Positions 36,011 to 49,500 of a stretch of 64,000 bases of DNA are shown here, piece after piece. The stretch's first letter is position 1. Every line of letters begins with the position of its first letter. This DNA is from Struthio camelus. Taxonomy: Eukaryota; Chordata; Aves; Struthioniformes; Struthionidae. The stretch is taken from NCBI RefSeq assembly GCF_040807025.1, contig NC_090968.1, forward strand, positions 4,763,906 to 4,827,905, written 5' to 3'. A program made the translations under genes and the position numbers. Below the pieces are notes generated by a model that made no database searches, was not told the DNA's origin, and was given only the letters and a program-made list of their open reading frames with translations.

Positions 36011-39000
36011 AACCATAAGCTTATCATAAATAATGGCCCAGATAGTCAGCTAGCATAAACTGGTCTCCTTGCAGTGGAGTCAACAGAGCAAGGACATTTC
36101 GCTCCAGCTGAGGGTACGTCCTAATAATATTTATACAGTGACAGCTATGAAAGAAAATGCTTAGACTTATGCACTAAGGGCCTAGTCTTAGGAGGTGCTG
36201 GATACTTCTTGGAGAAGGCTTTAGGACCTGAAATCCTGATGAAGGCAGGGGTGATCAGCAGTCAGCGGGTGTGCACAGTGCCCTGCAGGATTGGGCTGTG
36301 GCATGAGTAAGCAGCGCCGGTGCTCAGCTTCGCAGGCAGCTGCTCAGGAGCTGCCTCGCAGTGAACAGCACTTGCCTTTTCTTTTTCTTTTTGTAATTTT
36401 TTCAGGATCCTGAGACTTGAATATCAGGTTGTGTATGGGGGTTACTGACGGATTATCGTTATCATTCACAGTTGGGCAAATCGTCTTCAGCATTGTTTGA
36501 AGACACGTTCAGTACAAAGAAGCAAAAGGAGAAAAGCAGAGGGGTGGGGACTGAACGAAACGTGGGTATTTCATTTCAGAGTGTCTCAAACTTCCTGGGA
36601 GTGGTGACGAGGCACAATTGCCTGACAAATGGAGCTACTCCCAGCTTTTTGCTAACATGCCATAGGATAAAACACAATGATCCCAGTGGGGAATGTTTGT
36701 GCTTTGAAAAATATGTGCGTTCATTTTCTTTCTATTCTCAACTAGACTTACTCAAGACAGAACTATGAGACAATAACATTTTCCTAGCATAACCGTGTTT
36801 TTCCTCATTCTCATTCAGCTAGTGATTGTGTTTTAGAACTTTAAATCAAACAGTTCCTGACACTGGCATTATTTTCTGTATGCAGAAATGCTTTGTGTTG
36901 CCTTTGTTGACAATAAACTGCACTTAGAAAGGAATAAATGTTTGAAAACACAGTCCTAAACAGTATTCGCATTCGGTTTATGAGTGAATGAAGATTTCTT
37001 GCAAATTTCTGCAGATCACCACGAAGCTTATTGCTGTTACTCACTTTCCCTGATGTATTTGCTGCAAGGGCAGTTAGACTACAGACCCAAGTTTCTTTCA
37101 ATGTCAATACCAAGGATGATTTCACAGCTACAAGCATACTTCAGGAATTCACTACCTTTAAAAAGCTAACATTCATTCGTCGGACCACCCACAATTTTCA
37201 GCGTTGTTTTCCTTGCATTTTCAAAACACCGCATTGCACATTTTTGATAACTTTTGGAATGCAGTGTTCATTCTCACGAGCCTCCCTGCCTTGTTTCGAA
37301 GGGCCGGTTCTTCAGCCTGCGAGAACTCACAGAGCACCAGCAATACCCAATTGCTTCAGTGAAGGACTCCACCTAGAGTGTTATGATCAATAGCAGAAAG
37401 ATATCTGTGAGTCAAGAAAAGTTGCAGATCCTTGTTGTAAATGAACACAGCTTTGTAAGGCGTTACCTGGCATAACAGCACGCACTTGGGTGGGAGGGAA
37501 AGAGGTAATTTTGTGCCTGTGCCTCCAGCACAGCTGTCAAAGCCCTCCATTAGCCACAAATATATTCTAGCACCATACTGAGTCCTTGGACAGCTGAACC
37601 CCTGTCCGTGCTACTTAACTGGATGTTGAACTCAGTACCACTCTTTCTTTGAACCGCTCTTTGACCAATTAACTATAGATGTGCAAAGAGCTTGCTAGGT
37701 GAAGGGGAGACTCAGCATACAAATGAACCGTGACCTTTTTTAATGACAACATTTCTGAAGTAATGTCTGTATGCATTAAAGAGATATTGGGGAATTTGTT
37801 TCCCGCCAGAGAATTGCTTTGTAGACTTCCATTTCAAAGATGGCAAAAATTGACAACGCAGCAATCAGACTGGCTAAAATAGTTTTCTTAGGTGGAAAGA
37901 GTTTGGAGGTGAAGGTTAATGAAATAAAGTCAGAAGCAAACTCAAACCTACTTAATAAAGGAAAAGAGCTCAGATGAAGGCCTTGAGCCTCAGTTTCCTT
38001 GCCAGTGCTATTCCTCTCTATCGTCGGTGCGACAGAGATGCCCTTCTGATGCTGCAGCCCTGTTATAAGGCCAGACTGAGGAAAAGAGATTTGTGTGCAG
38101 GATTAGATTTAGGTCCTCTGTCAATCAGAAAATCTTGAAAAAAATGTAACAGCTATACAACTGCTCTAAGGACTTCAGACCTAGGGACGCTTGTTAAATA
38201 TTACCATCTTTTTACACATAACAGCACTATTTTGTCACAGGCAGCTTTATTCAAGCACCTTAGTAGAATTAACTCCCGTGCCTGCTTGGAGGACTGGCTT
38301 GAGGTGCAGCATGAACGGGTGCGGAGAGTGGCAGGATGCTTCTCAAGGATAGTCAGCAGCAGTGAATGCCCAACACAGCCTTTGATGAGACTGCAAGTAT
38401 TTGTTCACCCCTGCATTGGCAGAGTTTGCCTGTTCTAAAATCAGAGTCCCTGGGGTGTTGCAAATCACATTTGCAGAGAGAACTAGAATAGATGGGGGCG
38501 TGTTTCTGCCGGGTGAGCGGGGGTATAAATGTACATTTAGAAGGATGTGCCTGGGGTTAGAATAGCCCTGGGTCTGGAAATCATGATTGAGGTCCATTAG
38601 CTTAAGCTGCCTTGCCTGTTTGGATATAATTCAGATCAGAGTTTCTTGATCTCACACTGAACTACACACTGAATCTCACATGTGACATCTCTTTAAAGCC
38701 ATCACTCTAACAGCAGTTGTATGCTGTTCAGAAAACACAGAGCAGTTTGCAGTAACCTGTCATCTGTGGTCATAACTTAGAATAACAGAATTAGCAGGAG
38801 GGTAGAGGAAGCAAAGGCGTGTGATGCAATCATATAATAATGTTCTCTAATCAATAGCTAGGAAATGGTTGATTTCAGATTTTTTTGTTCCTTCTTGGAA
38901 AAGTTATCAATTTCCAAGGTATTAAATCACCTAATTCTACTCTTTGTAGAGCTGGCTGATTCAGGCATGCAGGAGAATGGACAATGCAAAGTGTCATCCT

Positions 39001-39779
39001 TGTGTTGCTAAGCCATGGTCCAGTCCAAGAAAAATTCAAATTTAATTTTCTGCAAATGAAAAGCAAAGGAAAGAACGTGTCTTTGGTGTTTCAATGCTTC
39101 TACGCTATGCTTGCTTTTATGGGTCAGCGGTCATTTTTCCTGTGTGTATTGTCTGATGTTTCAAAAGGAACTGTCTCAAAAGTTGGCATACAGAAAATAG
39201 CACAAGTCAGGGTAGCAATCTTTTAGTGATAAAGTGATCAAAAATAGCTCTTCCTACCTAGTTCGGAGAGGTTTTTCTTTAACCTTCCCTTTCTAAAAAT
39301 AGAACTTTGAAAGTGGCTGCAATGCTTCTTTTTATGGCCACTTTTCCTGAAGGGGTACAGATCATATGGCGATGCTGCCGTATTGCAAAATTATTTCTAG
39401 AGTGCCGCTTCCAAGGAATAAAATAAAAGCTGCAATAAAAGCTATTGCAGGCTGGAAATCAGAGAAAGTTAGCCATGTCATCAGCTAACTTTGGTATCAG
39501 CAGTTGCAACATGTATGTCCTGCTAGCAGAGGCACTGATGGGGACAGAAGACCCATTATTCAAGACAGTGAGACACGCTGCCAGGGAGGTCTTGCCAAGA
39601 AGCGCTGTCGGGTGCTTTCACCGCAAGGCGGATGTACAAAGCACACCTACAGTGAGGACTCATTTTTCAAAATACCTCCTCGCCGGCCAAGCTTGCCCAG
39701 ATTGCTCAGAATATCCTGAGCCTAACACCCAACCTGACACTCAAGTGGAAGTTAACACAACCAAACTGCTGATTGCATT

Positions 39780-39797
39780 AAAAAAAAAAAAAAAAAA
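39780..39797 (+). repeat. A18 homopolymer
   Basis: Eighteen A follow GATTGCATT. AATAAAATAAAA lies about 360 bp upstream, so the run could be the tail of a retrocopy, but no parent gene is recognisable. Confidence 0.85.
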
Positions 39798-41060
39798 GTA
39801 ATCGCTCATCTTGGCATGCGAATGGGCTGAGAACTCGGTAAGATCTAGTCCCAGAGATGTGGAGCTCTTGGGCAAACTGAAAGCAAATATAAAGCCTTGT
39901 GCTCCACTAGTTTCACAGAAACGCTTACGTTAGCTTGAGCTGGGAATGTGACCCATAATCTAGGAGGATTTATGTTTATAACGCATGGACCTAATTCTGC
40001 AGGTGCTAGACTATATATAGCAGCTGTTGCTGATTTGTTTGTGGGCTTGGCTCCTCGGCACGCAGTTGTGTTTATCTCCTCTGTTCATTGTCACGTTGCT
40101 TTTGCGCTCAGCTTTACTTCAGCACTTATTACTCAAAAAGCAACAGCTGTATCCTGCTTCTTCACCGTGACATTTGATTTTTTCCCCTTTATTGACTTGT
40201 TTTTAGCTGAGGCAAAAAAAAGTGCACTTAGATATGGATGATTCCTCTTTCTAAAATAAAAAGGCCTGATACAAGGAAGCGTGTTCTCTCTGCTAGTTTA
40301 ATTTGTATCTAGGTTAATTGCTCTCCTGGTGGATGTGTTTAATTGATTTGCATAGGGAAAGCCAAAGAAAGTCTGCAGCTCAGTGATGACTCTCCACAAC
40401 TGCAATGTCTCCTTTTTTGCTTTTAATTAGTGCTAAAGGTGGAGTCTACCTTGCAGAAGGCTACTGAGATCTCTGAGGGATCAGTTGTAATTTAGATGCC
40501 GTGTGTTTTCTTTCTCTGATGCAGACTCTCCAGTAAGTGTTGAACAGAACCAAAGAGGATTTCAGGTAAGAGTGTTTCAAAGCAAAATTGAGAGTGAAGG
40601 GAACATCACAGTAGTCCTGCTTGGAGGGCTTAGCTTGGATGAATTGTTTATGGGTGAAAAAACTGAGAATGTCATGATATGAGCTATCTTGCCGCTTTGG
40701 CTGGGGAGCCCCAAGGAGCCCACGGGACGTAGTCATTCTGCTTTGCTCTGAGTGACGGCAGGGTGACGGTATTTCACCTCTCAGGACTCCTTCCTGTGAC
40801 CTGCCTCAGCTTTCTGGCCTGAGCAGATGCTAAGTTCAGACATTCCTCCTGCAGCGTATCAGATATTGCTGGATCTGAATCCCCTGATAAACTGCAAACG
40901 TAAAATCACATGAGGGCAAATACGGACGGCACCGTGCGGCAGCCGGACCAGCTTTCTGATGTGCTGTGGCAAAAATGCACCAACAGAGGCCACGCTTTAC
41001 TGCATCGCCTAGTGAAACAAGTCCACGGTCTGATAAGACTGCCCCAAGGCTTGTTTTTAT

Positions 41061-41116
41061 GATGAAAATGTGCAGAGTGGAGAACAATGATGAAAATGTG
41101 CACAGTGGAGAACAAG
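41061..41116 (+). repeat. 28-bp tandem duplication
   Basis: GATGAAAATGTGCAGAGTGG plus AGAACAAT is followed directly by a copy differing at two bases (GCACAG for GCAGAG, and final G for T). Confidence 0.9.
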
Positions 41117-44014
41117 TTCATGACCTCTGTTTGAATTGGATAAGTAATTATGGGGGTGGGCATCCTTTGTAAGATATTCCTAATATTTTTAAGGCTACAT
41201 TCAGAAGTCTGAGCTGCTTTTTGGCCAGAATGTCAGTTCAATTTCCCCAGTCTTATGACATATGAAGAATGTTCTTAGTAGAAATAACTATAACCTGATT
41301 AGGAGGGAAGCAATAAATACAAATCAAATGGAATTGTGCAGACACTCACGGAAGGAAAATCAATAATTTTAGTAATACACTTTGCAAACTCATTTTATCG
41401 TAGACAATACATAGCTCCTTAGATGTCTTGGTTAGTGGAAACTAAAAGTCCTCCTTCTTATCTCAAGGTCCTCCACTGCAATAAATTTGTAACTTTTTAA
41501 ACAAACTTTTAAAGCAGTGGTGCTACATCAATTTGTACCAAGTAAGAGTGGAGCGTACTGACCATGCACAGGAAAGAGCAGCAAGGCCATCCGTCCCGAA
41601 GGGATAAAGGAGAAGAGAGACATTTACAGGGAGCCGCCTGAGGCAGTTTTGAAATGATTCCATTATGTGATTCAAAAATGGAAAAAAAAAAGGTAATTTT
41701 AGTGGTTTTTTTCAGTCACTGACTTTTCTGAGCAGATGTAATTTGATTATATCGATGACTGTGATAAGATAGAGGCTTGTTTTTTTCATTCAAAATGGAA
41801 AGAAACGTCATCAGAAATGTGTTTTTCAAAATCTGCTCGTATAAAATGTAACTGTATATTCCTCGGAGCAATTACCTTCATTGGGGTCCTGCAGACGTTT
41901 CACCTCTCGGAGGCTCCAACATTTCTGCTTTGTAAGTATTTGTCTAGCTGATCTTCTATCAGCGTGTTCACCTCGCAGATTTTTTTTTCTTTCTTTCCAT
42001 TAAAGGTAAGTGTGAGAAGGACCTACAGGGTAGAAGAGATATCGATATACAGAAATACAAATGACCTTCAGCAATGCTGTGGTCACAGTGATGCTGCAAG
42101 ACCACGGCATGCAAATTTAGTGGGATTTGCTGCATTGCTTTTTTTTTTTTTGGAATGTCCAAACTTCAGATTAGCATTATCTCCTCAGTAACTGACTGCG
42201 TGTCTCTTAAAGTGTTTCACTAATGTATTTGAGAAAAGAATCTAAATGTTTTGTCAGGTGTAAAATATGTAGCCTTTATAATTGTAAAATACAACCAACA
42301 AAACTCCTCCAACTGATCTCGTAACCTGACTTTTGTAAATACCCGGTGCGAGTTATTTAATATTTGTGGAGAATGAGAGGAAGCTTTATCTAATAATCCC
42401 ATCTCTCTGGCCTGCTCCCTCTACCCCGATGCGGCCGTTTCCCTTTGCCTCTGCCTTGCAGTGATCTGTCCGTCATTATGCTGGCGCTCAAGATTGCAGC
42501 AGACTTGGTCTACTGACTCGCACTGGGTTTTTTTTGGCTACTGAGATTCCTGTTTCAATGCACTGTCCTCTCCCATCACTAGCAGAAACAACATCTGCAG
42601 ATGTTGCTCTTCTCTCTTAATGCTTCCTGAAGTACAGTCGTGCCCTCCTATTTTAGGTGCTTCCAATGGTTATAATTTCATAGCCTGTAACAGGCATCAC
42701 ACTGGGGTCTGAATTCGTAGAAAATTATGTCTCCTGTTCCTGCAAAAAGATTCAGAAGAGAAATGGCAAATTTGTAAGAAATGGCGAACTCTGCCTTGGG
42801 ACAGTGTCACCGAGCTTGAGGCTTAGGCAGCTGGGGAGACGCTGCCTCACCGCGGCAGGGTTTCTCACCCTCTCTTACCCACAGCTCTCCCTGAAATCAC
42901 CAGCTCCCGGTTTTGCCTTGGAGCGCGGCTCTGACCGCCGCGGGCAACCCGGCCGCCGGCCCGGCCGCCTTGCCCGCTCCTCCTTGGGGCGCGACGTGCT
43001 GGGAGTTTCCCGGAGGCCAGACTGGGGCAGCTCCCGAGCTGCAGCTGGGACTTTAATGATCCTTTCCGAGCTAAAAACCTACCGACAAAACCTGCCGGCG
43101 CTATGCTGGATCTCGCACTGCCACAAACCAGTCTCCCTAACTAGCTTCCCTGCTCTGCTCAGAAGCTTTTTCTAAATGAAACAACTTATTCTGGTGTCGC
43201 TGCCCTTTGGGGAGTGCAATCTTTATGCACTGAAAACCTCAACTCTTTTGCTAGGGGCGTTTCTGCAGTACTCCCGAGCAAGCTCTAACACCCCCTCAGG
43301 AGCGGGTGTAACGCAGCACCCCAGACAAAGGCGCAAGCGTGAAGGGGCCTGACTTCCGCTTGCAACCGCGCTGGCGCTGGGGAACGGAACAGGCTACTCC
43401 TGCTCATCTCAGCCTAACTCAGGAGTAAATTTCATGCCCTTGCTAAGAGTGACAAATTGTACAACTGCAGTGGAAAGAGAACAAAATCCCAGGAGCTATC
43501 TACTAACGTCAGCGGCGCCGGTGTAAATGGGAACAGCCTGCTGCCGGACGCCCCGCGGCCGGCGCGCCAGCCGAGGCAGCGCGGCCGGCGAGCGCCGTGG
43601 AGCTCTGCTCGCTGCGCTCCCCGAGCCCCCGCAGCCTCCAAGCCCTGGCGAGCTGGTTGCAGCATGGGCCCGGGGTGCACAGATCAATCTCATCTTCTAT
43701 GTACTTTTGTTTTCTTCCCCTACTGCAAAAAAGCAGTACCTGCCTGCCGTAGCTACTTAATTGCAGCAGCCACTTTGGGCTGAAATTTGGCCTAAGTGTA
43801 CCGTTCCTCCAGGAAGGAGTCCGTCTGTGACGGGAGCATTACTCCTATCTCAGAAACGTAGTGCACAGCGTATGCTTATGTGCAAGGCGCAAAGTAACTG
43901 AGGCTGCTTTTTCTTCTGTGGGCTTGAGGCTGCATCAGCAGGTCTTATTTCAATAGCTGCTGTTCTTGCTAATAAAATGCATTAGTCTTTAATCTGATAA
44001 CAAAGCAGCATAAT

Positions 44015-44190
44015 TTGCATGGTGGATGGTGTAGTGGGCTAGGACTCAGACTCTGGGCCCTCTTTCCAGCTCCATCACTCGTCCGCCGGAGAACCTTGGC
44101 CACCTCACCTTGTCTTGCTGTGCTTCTGCTCCTACCTATTGAATATGAGGAGGATGAAATGAATGAAACTGCCTGAAATGAATGATCCAC
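44015..44190 (+). mobile_element. Fossil MIR-like SINE
   Basis: GGTGTAGTGGGCTAGGACTC, AGACTCTGGGCCC, CCAGCTCCATCAC, ACCTTGGCCAC, CACCTTGTCTTGCTG and ATATGAGGAGGATGAAATGA occur in the same order as the MIR consensus, which runs from the tRNA-derived head through CTCTGCCACT, ACCTTGGGCAAG and CTGTGCCTCAG to AATGGGGATAAT. It is the clearest SINE fossil in the window. Confidence 0.6.
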
Positions 44191-46479
44191 TGATGAGCAA
44201 GAGTGGAGAAGAGGCTGGCGTCCTCATCAGTGTGGTGGCTGGCAGTAGTGAGAACAACTCACATATGAAACCCTGCTTGAAGTAGTACTTTGGTCTCATC
44301 TTGATCCTCTGCATCAAAGTGCGTGTTCCCACCTATGAGCAGGGTGTGCAGAATCAGGTCCCGTGAAGATGCTCCATTCCGGTGATTAAATGCCTTTCCA
44401 TAAACCAAGAATAACTTAGTGCAATGTTATTAACATAGAACTTTATGGGCCATAACTTGCCATCATTTCGTAGGCAGAGCTCCTGCTGAGTTCATCAGGA
44501 CATCCAGGCACAGGGAGCTGGCCGGGTGGAAATGGCCCTCTGTCTCCTCTGCTGGCTCACTTGACCTTTCCCGGGAATTAGGTTGTCTCGGAGAAAAGCA
44601 ACCATGCGGCATGGCTGCTAACCATGCTGCAACGGAGCATGCAGCGAAGCCACTCTTCTAAGGAGGCTATATGTGATAGAAAATAGAGAAAACACTTAAA
44701 ATACATGATTGTGTTTATCAGACACATCAACAAGCTTAGAAATTTTCCTTGGGGAAAAAAGGGTCACTTCTCTATCATCTAATTTTGCTTTCTTTAACAC
44801 TGAATGGACTACTTGGAGATGCTGCCTTTAGTATAGCTTGCTAGTAGCACTGCATGAACACATTTACAAACAAAAGCTAACGTTTTCAATGCTTTTCAGC
44901 TTAGAAAAAGGTTGATTGCTAAGGATATACTCGCTGTATTAAAAAAAAAAAGTGTTTAAAAAAGTTTTTTTCTTCTCCTGAATATTTTGGCAACGCGGTA
45001 TCATCATCACTGTTCCCATCAGAAGTAGGGATGAACAGACATCTCATTAATTTATACACAAAAATGTGGGTATGGAAAATCTATACACAAGTATGGATCT
45101 TCTAGCTGCAAGCCAGCCCGGAGAAATTGCTGCTCGCTGTTACTCTGTGTTGCAGGGAGTATGTCACTGCCTCCGAGGCAGCTGGGCTGATAATTCCTCT
45201 GCACAACCCACCAACTAAATAATTTGTTTACTCTTGTGTGGTGCATTCATTAGATTTTAATGTTCTCCACCTCGTTGCGAACCCTAATTATAATATTATT
45301 AAAAGAAAAAACTCACCATGAGTTTAGTGGCTCTGAAAACTTCTGGGAGGGCAATGAACAGGTTTATTGGATTGAGCTCTTAGTGCATTTCCCTCACAAG
45401 CCAAAACCACCCCCCTCCCATTTTAATTGTTTCAAATAGTTGTTTGAGCAGGTCAGTAAATCAGAGGATGCCATATGAAAGTCTCAGTCAAGATGAAGGG
45501 ATATAATAAAAAGCTAATGACTTTCATCAGTTTTCCAGCTTGTCTGGTGTTTGGTCCTGACGTAGACTGGTCACAAGGAAAAGTCTCTCGCAGGCGAATG
45601 CCAAACCATTACACGCTCTCAAAGCTTTAGGAGCGTTTTTAATCGGCCAGGGTGCTCCGCTCCCACACCTGTTTTTTCCCCTTCTGAGGACGCAACGGAG
45701 CCACGTTACCTATTTAAAACCTGCAAAGGGAACACTCCGCATGTGAGATCTTATCACTAGCAGCATTACTTCCACTCCAAAGTGTCATTTGAAAATGCCT
45801 TTTAATTAGGATGAAGACATTTTGAAAACAATATGAGAAGGAAAGGAGGCAGATTCATCTGCAGCAGCAATGTGTGATAAGTCTTTGTGTGCCGGGGTTT
45901 GAGATCATCTTTGAATACTGTGCTGCAGCAGCAGAGGGAGACTCCTTCTGTATACAGGGAGCCCCATTTCTTTTACAGAGCAGCAATCAATAGGTTTCTG
46001 AAGTGAAGGAAATAACTTACGTGCTTTTAACATCTTTTTTGAAGTGGGAGAATACAAGTAAGGTCAGCAGCGGCAAACAAGGTGGAGTGTGCAAGCGCTC
46101 CGGGGCCGGGCGAGCTCTCCCTCCAGGGACATCGGCAGCAGTTTTCTCCTGGCAGCTCCGCACCGGGAGCCTCTCGGTTTTACACGGCGAAGCACTGCTC
46201 TCCTGTGGTGCTCGAGAGACTGCCAGGCCTGGCAGCAAAGCCCTGCTGGCTTTACAGCATACCCTCAGGAAGGTCTTTTAAAGAACTGCCTTTCTTCTGT
46301 TACACAGCAGAACAATGTATTTCCCTCTCTGAATAGTGTATTAATTTTTTTTTCAGTTGTACTTCAGAGTATTGAAGTAGGACAGTGGTTCCTAGCGAAG
46401 CCCTTTTGCAAGCCGGGATGATTGCAGATGCACTTCACGGACGAAGACACGGTTGCCTCAGCCGCACAGCCACGAACTC

Positions 46480-46570
46480 AGGGCGATGGACGTCTCCGAG
46501 GAGAAGTCACTTGACCGAGTCCAAGCTGTAAGCCGGCGCCCTCAGTCTGACCACTGGATAAGGATCCAGT
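46480..46570 (-). mobile_element. Possible reverse MIR-like fragment
   Basis: AAGTCACTTGACCGAGTCC, AAGCTGTAAGCCGGCGCCC and TCTGACCACTGGATAAGG resemble the reverse complement of a MIR head (cttgcccaaggtcacacagc ... actccagagtc). The match is weak. Confidence 0.3.
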
Positions 46571-49500
46571 TGTTCCCCCCGCTTGTCCCCTGGCTTTACT
46601 CGGTCCCTTCTGGTCTCTAGAAGCCAGGGGCTCATTTCTGTTCCTTCTGCATGTATTAGACTCTCAATACAGTTCCCTTCCCAGAGCACTTTTCCATCGC
46701 AGAGGCATTTCCTTTTGCTGCAGGTCACCGTGCTGCCTCAGCAATGCAGGCAGGAGCCTACCGCCTTTTTTCCAGGCTGGGTGATTTTGGAGGAAATTGG
46801 GTGCTTAACTTGGTTGGTTGAAAAGCAGGATTAAAACCTCCCGGCCAAAAAGATTGCTCAAAGTAAAACCAAGAAGTCAGAGAAGTTCACGAAACAGAAA
46901 TGCACCGTGGCGGGGAGGACGGCACCCTGCAGGAGGTACTAGGGTGGGTGCACGTTAGCCTTGACCGCAGGCTTTGCCCAATACGTTCAGCTGTGAAATA
47001 CGATTTTCATGTCCCCATATGTGACGTTTCAAAGGAATTTGCTTTTTGAGAGGTTTTGAATTCCCTACTTCGGCTCCCCAAAGACACCTCTCGGTATCAG
47101 GTCTTTTTAAGGCAACTCATATTTAGGATCAGAAATAACTAGTCACAAACGAAAAACAGGGGCTCAGCGTACCCTCCACTACACTGCTTCCTGGGGTTTT
47201 GCTTTGTTTTGTTTGCTCCCTCTTCCGAAATCTGGACAGAGACTGGGAAAGCCTTGTTGTGCCCTTTGCGCGCGCCCGAGTTGGAGGGAAACGGCGCCCC
47301 GAGAGCGGAGCCAGCTGTGCGCAGCTGTGCGCAGGGCTGCCCCTGGTCCTGCTGCGCAGCCGGGAGGCCGGTGGGACTCGGGGGATGCTGAGAAGAGAGG
47401 TGTGGAGGATGTTCTGGCTGATAATGGCTGTGTCTGAGCGATAATGGGCTTGAGGCATTATTAATGTTAATGGATATCATTTATAGCTCATACAAAGAAC
47501 ATACTCTGAAAGGCAGATATAAAAATAGACTTTTTTTTTTAAGCTATGAAATTGAAATGCTGAGGACTAGGCATGGGAGCTACTATGCAGTTATTTTATG
47601 TGATTTCTACGGAAAAACCTTGCTGTTTAGAAGCTTGTGGGGACTGGGAAACGTGTGCCCTGTTTGTTTTCACACCCTGACAAATGAGAGATGCTGCATC
47701 TACCTGGCAACGTCATTAGGTTGGTTTGGCTAAATAGCAATTTTTAAATGCTCTTTTTGCGCCTGTGTTGAAATCCAGCAGCAAAGATGATCAGAGCTGG
47801 AATAATAAAAATACAAGTGAAGAGGAGTTCTGTAGGGGATGTAAAATGTCAGGGAGGAGGCGCTAGCAGCAGTGAGGAGAAGGCGACTGGAATGAGGAGC
47901 AGGACTGCAGGCGGTGGCGGTTGGTGCCCCTCTGGCCGTGCTGGTTGCCCTGCTTCCCCAAGACCGGTCTGCTGGGACTGAGCCCTGCAGGGGCCCAGGA
48001 GGAGCCGCCGGCCCCGGCTCGGAGGGCCGACGCGGATGCTCTTGGCGCTGGACGCCGCCGATGCAGCACCAGCCGCGATTCATTGCGGCAGTCGTTGGAC
48101 TGGACACATAACTTTCCTGCGAACTGTAATGCTACAGCTCCCCAGCGCGAGCCTGCTGTAGTGCGCTTGCCATATTGCCGCCCTTGCTGGCCTGGTCTCC
48201 CCTAATATTTATGGATACGGTGTAATACTTCTCCAGTAACAAGACATGAAAAGAAAGATCCGCGCCTCTGCATCGTGAAATACTTCCAGCGAGGCTGCAC
48301 AAAAGCGTATTACGGCTTGCTTTGTATTCCTCGGGTGGGTGTTTATTAACGCTCACTGTATATTTCCCCCCACAAATTTCATGCCTGGCGTATTTCCATG
48401 AATATTTACTACCCGTACTCCAGACTATGTCCTCTCCACAGCAAATATTTTGTTACATTTAAATTTTGCTGTCTAATTGTATAGGGTTTACAATTTGTTC
48501 AGAAAGAAAAATGGGCCTAGAGCTGTAAGATAATATTATGGGCACAAAGCTTTTTTTTTTTGTTGTGTTGAATTCTTCAGAACTTTAATTTCACATCATT
48601 AAATGAAAAACAAACTCAGGCTTTACTCATTTGCCACCTTCCTCCTGGGACTGTGCTGGAGCAAGCCGGGGTTCCTCTTTATTTGTATGAGGGCAACACG
48701 AGCAAAGCTGAGGAATCAGAGCCGTCAGTTTTACGTTCCAGAAATTAACTGAAATCTTGGCGCCCATCGGAGTGGTTATTTTTTGCTGGTCCCTCAGGCG
48801 GGCAAACAGCCTGCAGGAGCTTCTGCTGCCGTGTTATCGCCCTGCAGAGCACGAGGTCGCGTTTCATCCTTCCTTCCTTGCCCAGACAACCCCACCGGGG
48901 AAAGGCGCTTGTTTGCTGTGAGGTGCTGGGTCTTCCAAAAGCCTGGTGCAAGATCAGCCTGGCTTGGGGAGCTGCTGTTGCTGTGCACGGACATTAATGT
49001 GCGACACAAACAATCAAAGGCTGAAGCAGTCCAGGCAAAGCAGGCAACGTGAATAACTGCCGAGCTCTTTTCTTCTGGTGGCTGACTCACTCCTTGGACC
49101 TCTTGCCTTTTTATTGATGGTTACGGTTAGGTTTCTGGCCATTAGCATTTTATGATCCTTTTCTGCAGTGACCTTAGAGGCCAGTGCTTGAGATGGGATT
49201 AAGAGCAGTTCAGATTTAGCACCAAGCTACATGAGATGGCTTCAGCTCCGCAGAGCAATCGCTGATTAGGTCCTCGGACTCGGCGACGTTCGTGGCGTAA
49301 CTCGCCTGACGCGAGGAGGAGGAACGCTAGCTCAAGCGTTAGGGGGGACGACTGGTGCCTCAAGGCCGGCGCACGGAGAGCTGCTGGGGAGCTCCCAAGG
49401 GCTGTGCCGAAAGGCACGAGGGCTGTTGCGCTCCCGCGTCTCCTGGAGCGCCCCCGGGGAACAAAAGCCTCCAGGAGCAGCTCGGGCTGCGCAGGGCGAG

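Larger units (their letters stand above)
33420..42780. other. Intergenic flank upstream of NEFM, first part
   Basis: No gene is supported. It contains an AAAG microsatellite (35471-35505), a copy of an ancient dispersed sequence (35949-35964), an A18 run (39780-39797) and a 28-bp tandem duplication (41061-41116). The longest open frames (35078-35524 and 39445-39801) show no family resemblance and end in simple repeats. Confidence 0.55.
42780..49200. other. Intergenic flank with small GC-rich islands
   Basis: No gene is supported. Short GC- and CpG-rich patches occur at about 42830-43060, 43510-43680 and 47250-47390, separated by AT-rich DNA. SINE-like fossils lie at about 44015-44190 and 46480-46570. 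Multi-frame openness in the patches reflects GC content. Confidence 0.5.
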
